Shown here piece after piece: positions 41,819 through 50,519 of a stretch of DNA of 64,000 nt (its first letter is position 1; each line of letters begins with the position of its first letter). Below the pieces are notes generated by a model. The model did not search any database. It had not been told where the DNA came from and saw nothing but the letters and a program-made list of their open reading frames with translations. This DNA is from Phaeodactylum tricornutum CCAP 1055/1 (taxonomy: Eukaryota > Bacillariophyta > Bacillariophyceae > Surirellales > Neidiaceae): positions 248,001 to 312,000 of the forward strand of contig NC_011696.1 in NCBI RefSeq assembly GCF_000150955.2, written 5' to 3'. The position numbers were made by a program, and so were the translations under genes.

Positions 41819-42695
41819 TTATTTGCAGTTCGCCGACATGCGAGTATCCGCACCCGTCTTGGGATTCTCACCCTTGAGGGTCGGGTTCTTGCAAAGCAGA
41901 CGAATGTCGAAGTCACCGATGTACGCGTCAGTAAAGTCGGCATTCTCCACGTCGGCGCCTTCAAATCCTGTGCCAGTTAAAACGGCATTGGCAAAAATAG
42001 CTCCTCGCAAAGAGGACCCTTTGAAGGTGGCTCGATCTACAATTGCATTCGTAAAGTCGGCGCCGTCCAACATGCTATCTGTTACTCAAAAAAATTGCGA
42101 AAGAGATCAGTGAGCGCCGGCACACTTCCGAAAGCCAAGACACTCAAGTACTTACCGCGAAGATATCCTTTGCTGAAATACGCTTCGGCAAAGTTGGCGT
42201 TGGAAGCATCCGTGTTTGTCATGATCACACCCGAAAGATCGTACCCAGTTGCCTTGGCGCCCGCGATCTTGCACTCCCGGAGATCCAAGAGCTTGTCACG
42301 GGCCGCGTTGGCCTGCCCCATACTGCTGCTGTTCAAGACGCAGCGATTCTTATCCGCGTAGTCAATAGGTGGTAGCTTGAAGTCTTTCGTTTGACCTGAT
42401 GAAAGTAGATGCGAACGCAGGATTTCAGTGACAAAACGACAGAAAGGACAACACAAAGTCAGCACATTGATGACACAAAGCACGTACCATCCGCTAGAGA
42501 AGCAGAAGGAGATGATACAAGAATAAAAGCCACGGCTGCGGAAACTGCTAGATTCTTCATAGCCTGAATGCCATCGATACTATCCGACCGCTGCGCGAAA
42601 AGAGAAGGTCGGACAGGCTTAAGATTCGCTGGAGCGAAAGCCTCTACAGAAACAGTTGCCGCCAGCAAGGCTAAAACGGTGGAGAGTACTCTCAT
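41819..42695 (-). CDS. Pentapeptide-repeat thylakoid-lumen protein
   Basis: Three exons, 42695-42488, 42395-42156 and 42078-41819, with introns of 92 and 77 nt, both phase 1; 235 residues. The presequence MRVLSTVLALLAATVSVEAF continues APANLKP (an EAFAP plastid motif). A second hydrophobic segment (AVSAAVAFILVSSPSASLAD) predicts thylakoid-lumen delivery. The mature protein has A(D/N)LxX pentapeptide repeats in two blocks: TNTDASNANFAEAYFSKGYL, then DGADFTNAIVDRATFKGSSL and EGADVENADFTDAYIGD. It ends with two cysteines (RLLCKNPTLKG, SANCK), as in plant lumenal 15-20 kDa pentapeptide proteins, whose role is unclear. Exon borders fall within the repeat block. It is in tandem with the PsbQ-like gene. 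Confidence 0.88.
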
Positions 42696-43184
42696 ACTTC
42701 TGTTTAGGGACTTGCTGAAACAAGTAGTGCAGACGATGCAGGTCTGATGAGCAAACGATGGCTCGGGACGCATCAACCTTCGAGTGACAAGTCTCGGAAC
42801 CGCAAGTCGAAAAGCGAGACACGAACCAAAACAAATAGCGTAGAAAAACCAAGGAGATTGTCTAGATTGAGATTTTATCACGTACGAGAAATTTGATGTG
42901 TGACGTTAGTTCCGCTAAAACCCTGAACCTATCGTGCACCTTCACTCCAATTGACAACTTCACAGTCACGTCACTGTGAATCACTATAGTGTGGCCGATG
43001 AACGAAATCCGTTACAGCTACTTTGCGTGTAAAATGAATTAGTATGTGGCAAGCGATGACAGAATCATTCACAGTGTCAATGAATACTCCGACGCGAGCT
43101 TACATCATTCTTTCAACGATTCGGTGATGGTTCTCTCTAGAGATACAATCCTTTTGCTCATGGAATGTGCCAAATGAAAGGCAG
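42696..43184. promoter_or_regulatory. Divergent promoter region with an ACTGTGAA inverted repeat
   Basis: About 490 bp between divergent ATGs at 42695 and 43185. It contains the perfect inverted repeat TTCACAGT-CACGTC-ACTGTGAA (42959-42980) and a further TTCACAGT at 43068-43075. The spacer of the inverted repeat contains CACGTC, close to a G-box. Confidence 0.55.
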
Positions 43185-43685
43185 ATGTGTTCGATTTTAA
43201 GAATTTTGCTGGTGGTTCTGCTTCTACAATCCCCAAACTGTAGCACGGCTCTCTCTCTAGCTCCCGGATCCTTTCGAAACCGACTGACAATCTGTAAATA
43301 CGATTCCTGCCTCCTTTTTCTACAAACGGCACCATTAATTGGAGGTCCGTCGTGGCTACCATTGCATGTTAAAGTTGTTTTGGAAACGGACACCAAATCA
43401 CGGCACAAATGGGATTTCGTACCATTAAACGCTACGTCAAGCTCAACACTTCAACGTCTAGTAATCCTCCAAGGTGTTCCGGCAGAAATTCGATACTCAA
43501 TGACGCAGTATGAAAAAAAAGACACCCAGGATCCCAGCCATCAACTACTCGAAGCTCACGAACTGATCGAGAGAGCTCAGTCTTTTTGTGACACGTATCC
43601 AGAACGAGACTTGCACATTGTTCAAAACAATTGCTGGACTTTTGCCTTGCGCTTAGCTCAGCATCTGAACAAAAGTTTGCGCTAG
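43185..43685 (+). CDS. Small secreted or plastid-ER-targeted protein, unknown family
   Basis: 166 residues from the ATG at 43185 (the frame opens upstream only with GTG). A clear signal peptide, MCSILRILLVVLLLQSPNCS, precedes a compact domain. It has GPSWLPLHVKVVLETD, WDFVPLNATSSSTLQRL and, near the C-terminus, RDLHIVQNNCWTFALRLAQH. The pattern of a WDF(V/L)P segment followed by an N-C-aromatic motif recalls plant proteins of unknown function and, distantly, papain-fold peptidases with Asn-Cys motifs. No activity is assigned. Confidence 0.65.
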   Translation: MCSILRILLVVLLLQSPNCSTALSLAPGSFRNRLTICKYDSCLLFLQTAPLIGGPSWLPLHVKVVLETDTKSRHKWDFVPLNATSSSTLQRLVILQGVPAEIRYSMTQYEKKDTQDPSHQLLEAHELIERAQSFCDTYPERDLHIVQNNCWTFALRLAQHLNKSLR

Positions 43686-44183
43686 GAAAGTGCGATGCAA
43701 TCACAGCAGAGTTACACACGCTCGCTGGTAGGTGCTTCCAGATAAACAGTGCTACCTGTCAACAGTAATCTACCGATAAAGAACGCAGACTAACATTTCG
43801 TTTTAACCCAATGTCCGCACAGACATACCTAGATTGCCTATGCCCTGAAAGCCTGCGACCAAATCGTTGCTGAAACTTGACGAACGAAGGTTTCCGTTTT
43901 TATGATAAGCACTTTTCCAAACAGGCAATTTTTCGTTTAACCCTCTCCACTTGCTCTGATATATTGAGTGTGAATGCAAGCCCCATTGCTTTCTTTAGTA
44001 TATGACTGCCAATCAGCCAAACTATAGGATGATGCAAACGCAAACAAGGCAAATAGGGTATGTACCGGATAATGTATGAATACTGTCGACTGGGCAGGGA
44101 TTTTTTTACCATGGTATTTATAGGGCTAGGGTTTGGATTTTTGTGAAGTCTTCCGCGAAAAAAGTGCTGACCCGTCAACGACC
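43686..44183. other. Intergenic region, no gene seen
   Basis: About 500 bp upstream of adenosine deaminase. AT-rich, with TATTTATAGGG near 44115-44125, about 60 bp before the ATG, as a possible TATA element. The minus-strand frame at 43900-44262 has no protein-like features. Confidence 0.4.
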
Positions 44184-45716
44184 ATGACGGCACAGAATTC
44201 CTGTGTTGTAATCGTTGAAACATATTCCGATTTCCAGCGAAACCTAACCCGGCTCTTTTCATCTTTCATACTGTCCGCTACATCAAAATTTCCTTTCTTG
44301 ACCCAAATGACGGCAAAGGAGAAAGAAAATATACCAGAGAAATCTCTCCGTCTGGTTAGGTACTTATCCGACAATCCAGATTGGTCCGAATACGATGACG
44401 ACCAGGAGCTTTTTGTACAAGAGTTTCCCAAAATAGAGCTGCACGTTCATCTCGACGGAAGTTTTGACCCCTTATTTTTGTGGAAATATATGCAAAAGCA
44501 TCCCGAAAGCATGTTGTGTCTGCCAACGGAAACCGTACCTCCTTGGCAGCCAACAAGGAAACTTGAAATCCGCAAGCTTGTCGAAGACTGTACCACATCG
44601 CAAGAATATCACAAGCTTTGCACATGTCGTGGATACCGTTCGCTCCAAGAGATGCTAAATTGTTTTGAAATGTTTTTACCTCTCGTTCGACGCAATTTGG
44701 ACCTGCTGGAACAACTCGCGTACGATTTTTGTCAGCGCCAATGGGAACAAAATGTTGTATATACGGAGGTGCGCTACTCCCCCTTTTTGCTTGCTGAAAG
44801 TTTTGAAGTCGAAAATAAGAACTCACAGTCAGTGGACGCCGAAGCGGTCTTTGCTGCCATTACCAGTGGACTACGTCGCGGATCACACAAGTTTGGTATT
44901 ATTGTGAATCAGATCATTTCCGCAATCACGTGGCGACCCGACTGGGCGATGCCTTCACTGGAACTCGCCCAGAAACACCGCGAAGACTATCCATGTGCAA
45001 CCTTAGGTATCGATATTGCTGCCGGCGAGGAACATTTTGACAGGGACCAGCACTCGGCGCTCTACGAACCCCATTTTGCCATGATTCAAAAAGCCAAAGA
45101 GTATAAGTTGCCAGTTACCCTGCATGCGGGAGAAGCTGCGATGGAATCTTCCATGGATAACGTACGCCGGGCAATTGACGTATACGGTGCAAGCCGTATC
45201 GGGCATGGTTATAGGACGGTCAACGACTTGGATCTCATAAACTATGTGAAGGAAAAGAAGATTCACTTCGAAGTGTGTCCAACATCGAGTGACGAAACGG
45301 GCGGTTGGATGTACAAGGAAGAAAAGAACTGGAAGGAACATCCATGCCTTGCCATGCTCAAGCACGGCATTCCCTTTTCGCTCAATTCGGACGATCCAGC
45401 GGTCTTCCACACCTCCTTATCGTGGCAGTACCGGATCGCTTTGGCCAAAATGGACTTGACGCGGGAGGACATTGTCAAATGCAATCTGCAAGCCATTGAT
45501 GCGGCTTTCTGTTCCGAGGAGCGGAAGGTTGCACTGCGCAAATCAGTGCACTGCTACGGAAAAGCCAAAAACGTAGATATTGACTGGTTGGAATGTGGAT
45601 GTGACGATCACGACAGGGTTACCTGGCGCCGCTCGCGTTCGGAAAGCTATATCGACAAAGGTTTTGTTGATCGAGTCTATGTGCACAGATCAGGACTGGA
45701 AGCTGACTATTTATAA
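44184..45716 (+). CDS. ADA: Adenosine deaminase
   Basis: 510 residues from the ATG at 44184; a later in-frame ATG at 44307 (MTAKEKENIPEKSLRL) would remove a Ser/Thr-rich leader and may be the true start. Metal-binding and catalytic motifs: ELHVHLDGSFDP near residue 93, TLHAGEA (HAGE) in the middle, RIGHGYRTVNDLDLINYVKE, and LNSDDPAVFHTSL for the final Asp. FEVCPTSSDETGGW matches the family. Reaction: adenosine to inosine and ammonia in purine salvage. The N-terminal 120 residues before HVHLDGS are longer than in classic ADA and contain an acidic YDDDQELF segment. The C-terminal tail after residue 470 is a short basic extension. Confidence 0.93.
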   Translation: MTAQNSCVVIVETYSDFQRNLTRLFSSFILSATSKFPFLTQMTAKEKENIPEKSLRLVRYLSDNPDWSEYDDDQELFVQEFPKIELHVHLDGSFDPLFLWKYMQKHPESMLCLPTETVPPWQPTRKLEIRKLVEDCTTSQEYHKLCTCRGYRSLQEMLNCFEMFLPLVRRNLDLLEQLAYDFCQRQWEQNVVYTEVRYSPFLLAESFEVENKNSQSVDAEAVFAAITSGLRRGSHKFGIIVNQIISAITWRPDWAMPSLELAQKHREDYPCATLGIDIAAGEEHFDRDQHSALYEPHFAMIQKAKEYKLPVTLHAGEAAMESSMDNVRRAIDVYGASRIGHGYRTVNDLDLINYVKEKKIHFEVCPTSSDETGGWMYKEEKNWKEHPCLAMLKHGIPFSLNSDDPAVFHTSLSWQYRIALAKMDLTREDIVKCNLQAIDAAFCSEERKVALRKSVHCYGKAKNVDIDWLECGCDDHDRVTWRRSRSESYIDKGFVDRVYVHRSGLEADYL

Positions 45717-45797
45717 GTCGTAAGCGATAAGGTCTTTAACTTGGTTGTGTACACATTCTGCCGAGAGAGAAGATTTAATCTGTACCGCTACTTGCGT

Positions 45798-47072
45798 CTA
45801 CTTTACCAAGTATGGTCCCAAGGGAAGACTGGAGTCAAATAAAATCCCCGACGTTCCGCAAACTTTCACCGCCGGAGGAATCACGGAGTTGCCTTTGTCA
45901 TCAATGGTACAAGCAACGCCGTCACTGGGGGTAACATCCATACCGCAATCCATTTCTGGATCAGTCAGGGACACGGGATCAACACGCTTCAAACGAATGT
46001 AGCCATCCTCACCCCACATCGGCCCCCAGCTGTTGCGCACCAACCAATAGTCCACACCTGTTTCTTCGTCCGTACCGTACCCGTCCAAGACAACCAGATG
46101 ATTCACGTTTGTTTCCTTCTCCGATTTCATGGAAGACTCAAATACCCCTTCCTTATACAGTGCCCATGGAGTAGCGGCAACACTGACAGCTACAGGCCCT
46201 ACTTTCGCAACGGCATTCATCAGTGTCGTGTAATTGTTCGTTGGTAGTGCGACCCACCCTTGAATGGAAGCCACTGCGCCCTTGTAGTGCGTCTTGTTCG
46301 CACCACGAAGCAGAGCAGATTCTACATCCTGTAAGGTACAGTTGACCGCTGCACCATGATACGATTGGTAGCCAAATTCCCACTCCTGCACCATTCCGTG
46401 CTGTCGGACAAACTCCAAAGCGAGCTCGGCAGTAGCCCCAGTGCAGCCTCCGTTCCCACCACATTGGAGTGGATTTACCATACACGAAACCAATTCTTGG
46501 GTGGATAGTTCAAAGAGGACTCCCGCATGAATCGCTACATGCGATTCCAACATGGCAGTCGTCGCAAAAGCCCAACACGACCCACAACCCCCCTGAGACT
46601 TGACTGGAGTGACGACTCCCTTTTGGCGCCAATCAACACTGTTGGGAAGTTCCGCAACGGGCGAAAGCACGAGACTTTCCAAGCCCTGCTCATCATTCAG
46701 TCGACGCTGGGTAGCAATGGCCTGAGTTGCACGGGTGTTGGAAGCTTTTTCGTATCCTTTGGGTATTTCGTCGTCCGTTGCGTCCATGAATTCGTTCACG
46801 CCCAACTGGTGCTGGTGTTGCTGACGCTGTCGATTGTGCGTGAGGACGATGTCTCGATTGCGGCAAAAAATTCCTCGTCGATGCTCGTATTCATCGGGCG
46901 AGGCGTACGTCTTGGAAAAGTCTTCCACAAAGCTTTCGAACGAATAAACTTCGACGTCGGAGGTCGTCAAAGGACGAATGGCGGTTGCTATGCCGAGAAA
47001 AGCAAGTGTTGCGAGGAGAAGCACCCTCCAAGACAATTCAGAGTGTCGGATGTTGATGTTAGCACTTCTCAT
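45798..47072 (-). CDS. Papain-like cysteine protease (peptidase C1) with prodomain
   Basis: 424 residues from the ATG at 47072. A signal peptide or anchor (VLLLATLAFLGIATA) precedes an I29-type prodomain (FVEDFSKTYASPDEYEHRRG and the H-N-x(n)-LGVNEFMDAT pattern). The mature enzyme begins near LPNSVDWRQKGVVTPVKSQG. The catalytic Cys is in GGCGSCWAFATTAMLESH, His in NHLVVLDGYGTDEE and Asn in LVRNSWGPMWGEDGYIRL. The oxyanion Gln is in VKSQGG. Probably lysosomal, vacuolar or secreted. The C-terminal 30 residues after GMDVTPSDG extend beyond the core. It converges with adenosine deaminase (81 bp between stops). Confidence 0.95.
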   Translation of the reverse strand: MRSANINIRHSELSWRVLLLATLAFLGIATAIRPLTTSDVEVYSFESFVEDFSKTYASPDEYEHRRGIFCRNRDIVLTHNRQRQQHQHQLGVNEFMDATDDEIPKGYEKASNTRATQAIATQRRLNDEQGLESLVLSPVAELPNSVDWRQKGVVTPVKSQGGCGSCWAFATTAMLESHVAIHAGVLFELSTQELVSCMVNPLQCGGNGGCTGATAELALEFVRQHGMVQEWEFGYQSYHGAAVNCTLQDVESALLRGANKTHYKGAVASIQGWVALPTNNYTTLMNAVAKVGPVAVSVAATPWALYKEGVFESSMKSEKETNVNHLVVLDGYGTDEETGVDYWLVRNSWGPMWGEDGYIRLKRVDPVSLTDPEMDCGMDVTPSDGVACTIDDKGNSVIPPAVKVCGTSGILFDSSLPLGPYLVK

Positions 47073-47569
47073 GGTAAGATCGCTTTAGTGTAATAGCTCT
47101 GTTCCACGAATGAAGTAGAAAAATCTATGGCAACTTGCAAATTCTGGAACGAACAAAGAATCACGAAACCCGGTAATGATGGGAGCGCGCTCCTGATGGC
47201 GTCAAACCTGCCTGCCCGACCCTGGATATATCGCAGGTCTCACTGCAGATGCTCGTACCCGTTTCCGGGTGCTCTTAGTCGTAACTATGAATAGCTTTCA
47301 TTGGCCTCGTCGCCGAAACATACTCCAGGCAACTGCAATATGCTGATAGTGCTGCTATACTTCTGGAATTGGGCACGGGATACGATTCCATGTTGGGGCC
47401 TTAATTGTAACTTTGTCTAGATTAAGATAGTTGGAAGCGACGAGAAAGAATTTGTAACCTTAGACAGGAAAATAGACCTTACTGTTAGCCCGGATCTAGC
47501 CAACCAGCTAGAGCCATCGGCCAGCAATTTGTTTGATTGAAATCGTAGAAATAATTTCATTCCGTTCTT
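47073..47569. other. Intergenic region, no gene seen
   Basis: About 500 bp between the protease start and the stop of the NPPY methyltransferase, both minus-strand. It contains GATATATCGC near 47225. No protein-like frame was found. Confidence 0.4.
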
Positions 47570-48493
47570 TCAAAACCTCCTTTTCGTTCGTTTGCCTGCC
47601 TCGTCTCGATACTTGGCTTTCATATCAGCCTGTTTACCCTGCTCTGAAGATTCAGTTTTTTCCATGACACGTTTCACCTCATCGTGCATTGCCCCATCAC
47701 CGAGTGCAGCTTGCAATTTTCGTTTGATTTTCCGCCGTTGCTTAGGATTTGGTCGTTTCTGAGTAGAGATTGCTCCCATGTCCTCTAGTTCTCGTAGTGA
47801 GGCTGCCATTTTCGGACAAAAGGTTGCTCGTCCTAACCCCTTCCAGAATTCAACCGCCGACTTAGCTCGATCCCTTCCGATCCCACAAAACCATAAAGAG
47901 TCAAATGGGCTTTTGTCCTTTCCGGTACCTTCCGGATGATCGTATTGGTATTGAAGGGTAGGAATCAAATACACGACATCTTCTGGTTCCTCTTTCATTA
48001 AAAAATTTCGAAAATACTGCCGTGATGCCACGTAATTGGGCATGAGAATACAGAACGGCTTGTTGCTTTCTCTAAGTTGGGAAAAGCAGTACTCGAGACA
48101 TTTGGTCTTGTGTTGATCGGAGTATGGTGGATTCGTCAGGAGTAGGTCGTATTCTGGCACCGTATTGCGCATCACATCTTTGTAAAAATCGCGCTTCTCG
48201 TGTAGGACGTTGCGATATCCAAGCTCGGCTAGAATACTGCGCGTTCGACCATCGCAATAGTAGGGATCATAAATAGAAATATCTGTCGCCTTGGCGTTCC
48301 TCCCTTGCTTGACCTTACGACAGATACTACTGGACCAAAGCCAGTCAATCAGCGGCTGCAAGTCTTTGTAGGCCAGCAGGGGCGTTTCGAAGTGATCATT
48401 GTAATTAACAGGGTATGGGTAACTAATAGCCTTGCGCGTATGTTCACCCATCCTTGCCTCGCTGTCAGTCCAGTCGTCTTCAATTGTCTGCAA
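47570..48493 (-). CDS. NPPY amino-methyltransferase with a basic C-terminus; substrate unknown
   Basis: The safest start is the ATG at 48451 (293 residues), but the frame is open to about 48487, where TTTGCAG makes a 3' splice site. A short first exon from an ATG at 48646 (MATRVCRKDVVP) could join in phase 0. The S-adenosylmethionine motif I is YDPYYCDGRTRSILAELGY. Motif IV is DLLLTNPPYSDQHKTKCLEY, whose NPPY is the signature of N6-adenine, N4-cytosine or Gln methyltransferases. FRNFLMKEEPEDVVYLIP and FDSLWFCGIGRD follow. The last 70 residues are Lys/Arg-rich (KRPNPKQRRKIKRKLQAALG), like a nucleolar or RNA-binding tail. I do not recognise a named family; an rRNA or other RNA N6-adenine methyltransferase is the leading guess. 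Confidence 0.75.
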   Translation of the reverse strand: MQTIEDDWTDSEARMGEHTRKAISYPYPVNYNDHFETPLLAYKDLQPLIDWLWSSSICRKVKQGRNAKATDISIYDPYYCDGRTRSILAELGYRNVLHEKRDFYKDVMRNTVPEYDLLLTNPPYSDQHKTKCLEYCFSQLRESNKPFCILMPNYVASRQYFRNFLMKEEPEDVVYLIPTLQYQYDHPEGTGKDKSPFDSLWFCGIGRDRAKSAVEFWKGLGRATFCPKMAASLRELEDMGAISTQKRPNPKQRRKIKRKLQAALGDGAMHDEVKRVMEKTESSEQGKQADMKAKYRDEAGKRTKRRF

Positions 48494-48828
48494 AGTATTC
48501 TTTCCAAGGCGACCAACTTACTGTTAAAAGTGACCTCGACGGACGGGATAGGGGAGATAGCCTCATGTTTTCAAGCGATTATTTCTATCCGATCGCCTTA
48601 GGTCCGTGGATACCGGTACGACATCTTTTCGACACACGCGAGTAGCCATATTTCCAACCGCTCCAAAGAGCCAACGCAAAGGCCGACCATGGTTAGTTTC
48701 CCTTTCATGCCGTCGTTCCATCCCTGTACTTTGCGACGCTTAACGGGCTGCACTTTCTTTACATCATCTAAATAATCACGTCCGACGAAGGCTTGGACCG
48801 ACTTAATCTTGAAATTACAGCCCGCACG

Positions 48829-50106
48829 ATGAGCAAAAATGGAGAAAACAACGACGAGGAAACATGGCAAGACGAGGACTTTCTGTCACTTTCGATACCT
48901 GCAGACAACACCGGCAATGATTTCGATTCCCCGGAAGAAGATGTCGATGAAGACATGGATACTTCAACCTCGTCGGAAGACGATCCTTTGCCCCCATGGA
49001 TTGAGCATCACGATATAGGTTTGCAGAAAGCGCATGCAGCTACAGCTTTACACAACGAAATTGTTCAATTTGTCCGTCTCATGGAACCAATGCCGGAAGA
49101 GATACGACAACGCGAGGACCTCGTGAAGCGGGTTGAAGAACTGGTACATCGGACGTTCGATAACGCCCAAGTCCATGTGTTTGGCTCTCAGGCAACTGGC
49201 CTCTTTTTGCCTTCCTCCGATGTCGACCTTTTGGTAATAACGAACGAAAAGGCAAACGACGAGACATCGCAACCAGACAGACAGGAGGACTGGCAGAAAC
49301 CATCGGGGAGTCCATTGGATCGATTTGAGTCTGTGCTACGAGAAGACTGGCTAATGGAACTATCATATTTGGAGGTTATAGGGAACACCAAAGTGCCTTT
49401 GGTCAAGTTTACGCACGCACCCACCAACATTTCGGTGGACGTGTGTTTCGACCAAGAGAGTGGCCCAGGGGCCGCACAACTAATGAAGACATATCTAGAG
49501 GCACTCCCACCTCTGCGACCACTAACTTTTGTTTTGAAATACTTTTTGTCAGCGAGAGGCCTAAACGAGCCCTATAGCGGTGGAGTTGGATCGTATTTGC
49601 TGCAGCTCATGATTGTCTCGTTTCTGCAGCATCGGGAGCGCGATGCATACAACTACCGTCGTCCGAGTTTAAACAACCTGGGGTGCCTGTTACTCGAATT
49701 TTTGGAACTCTATGGCATTGGCTTCAACTACACCACGACGGGGATTTCCGTACGGAACGATGGCTTTTACTTTCCCAAGGGTTCATCGGAGCGTAAGGAA
49801 ATATTTTGGCAACCGTCCCGGGTGTTTATGATTGGCATGGAGAATCCTCTCGAAACGACAATGGACGTTGGGAGATCATCCTTCCGAATTCGTGTAGTCC
49901 AAGGGGCATTTGCCGCAGCCTATCGTGTTTTGTTGACATACATGGCGGTTCCTTTACAGCCCACATCATCCATTCTGGCTTCCATTCTACCTCCTACGCA
50001 AGAAATGCGACAACGGCGCTTTCTCAAACGAAAGTCCAAGCGCATAGCTAACAGTAAAGCAAGTCCAAGCAACGATTGTGTCGTCAAGCGGAGGAGAATG
50101 AACTGA
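48829..50106 (+). CDS. TRF4: Non-canonical poly(A) polymerase (TRF4/PAPD5 family)
   Basis: 425 residues from the ATG at 48829. The N-terminal 80 residues are acidic and Ser-rich. The nucleotidyltransferase domain has VHVFGSQATGLFLPSSDVDL (GS and DxD) and the third Asp in NISVDVCFD. The central domain shows RPLTFVLKYFLSARGLNEPY, GGVGSYLLQLMIVSFLQ and the family-typical NLGCLLLEFLELYGIGFNY. A basic tail (RRFLKRKSKRI) ends the protein. Role by family: oligoadenylation of aberrant nuclear RNAs in the TRAMP complex, which feeds the nuclear exosome. The same window holds MTR4 and RRP46. Confidence 0.93.
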   Translation: MSKNGENNDEETWQDEDFLSLSIPADNTGNDFDSPEEDVDEDMDTSTSSEDDPLPPWIEHHDIGLQKAHAATALHNEIVQFVRLMEPMPEEIRQREDLVKRVEELVHRTFDNAQVHVFGSQATGLFLPSSDVDLLVITNEKANDETSQPDRQEDWQKPSGSPLDRFESVLREDWLMELSYLEVIGNTKVPLVKFTHAPTNISVDVCFDQESGPGAAQLMKTYLEALPPLRPLTFVLKYFLSARGLNEPYSGGVGSYLLQLMIVSFLQHRERDAYNYRRPSLNNLGCLLLEFLELYGIGFNYTTTGISVRNDGFYFPKGSSERKEIFWQPSRVFMIGMENPLETTMDVGRSSFRIRVVQGAFAAAYRVLLTYMAVPLQPTSSILASILPPTQEMRQRRFLKRKSKRIANSKASPSNDCVVKRRRMN

Positions 50107-50519
50107 CGTGTCTTTTTGGAGACACTTGTCACAAGGTGTGCTATTTTTATCATCTGGAATATATTAACTCTAAACCAAATCACTTACCAGTGCCGATGTA
50201 TGACGTCCCCTGCAAAGTAGCCAAAGGAAACAAGAACTCGAAATAAACGAGGTAAAGAAAACAATAGACGATGCAGATCTAACAGAATTCATTTGACATT
50301 AACGCTGAAGAACAATGAATGCGACAACAGACACGACGCTTGGATTGTTATGTACGTGGAAGGCACATTATCAAAACATAAATCGAAATCACCAACACAC
50401 GAGACTGCCACCTTTTGTTTCCAACGTCACAAACATTCACCACTGACCCACAACATTTGCATTGCAAAAATAGACGGCACGCGGCAAAGTGCAGGCACGC
50501 AACACATTTGACGAAAAGC
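50107..50519. other. Convergent 3' region, TRF4/KH protein
   Basis: About 410 bp between two stop codons, presumably the 3' ends of both genes. No supported coding frame. Confidence 0.4.

Noticed and set aside
48487-48524. A 34-nt GT-AG intron that would join MRLSPLSRPSRSLLT to the methyltransferase
   Set aside because: Too short to be a normal spliceosomal intron; a first exon from 48646 is a better candidate, and the ATG at 48451 is the conservative start.
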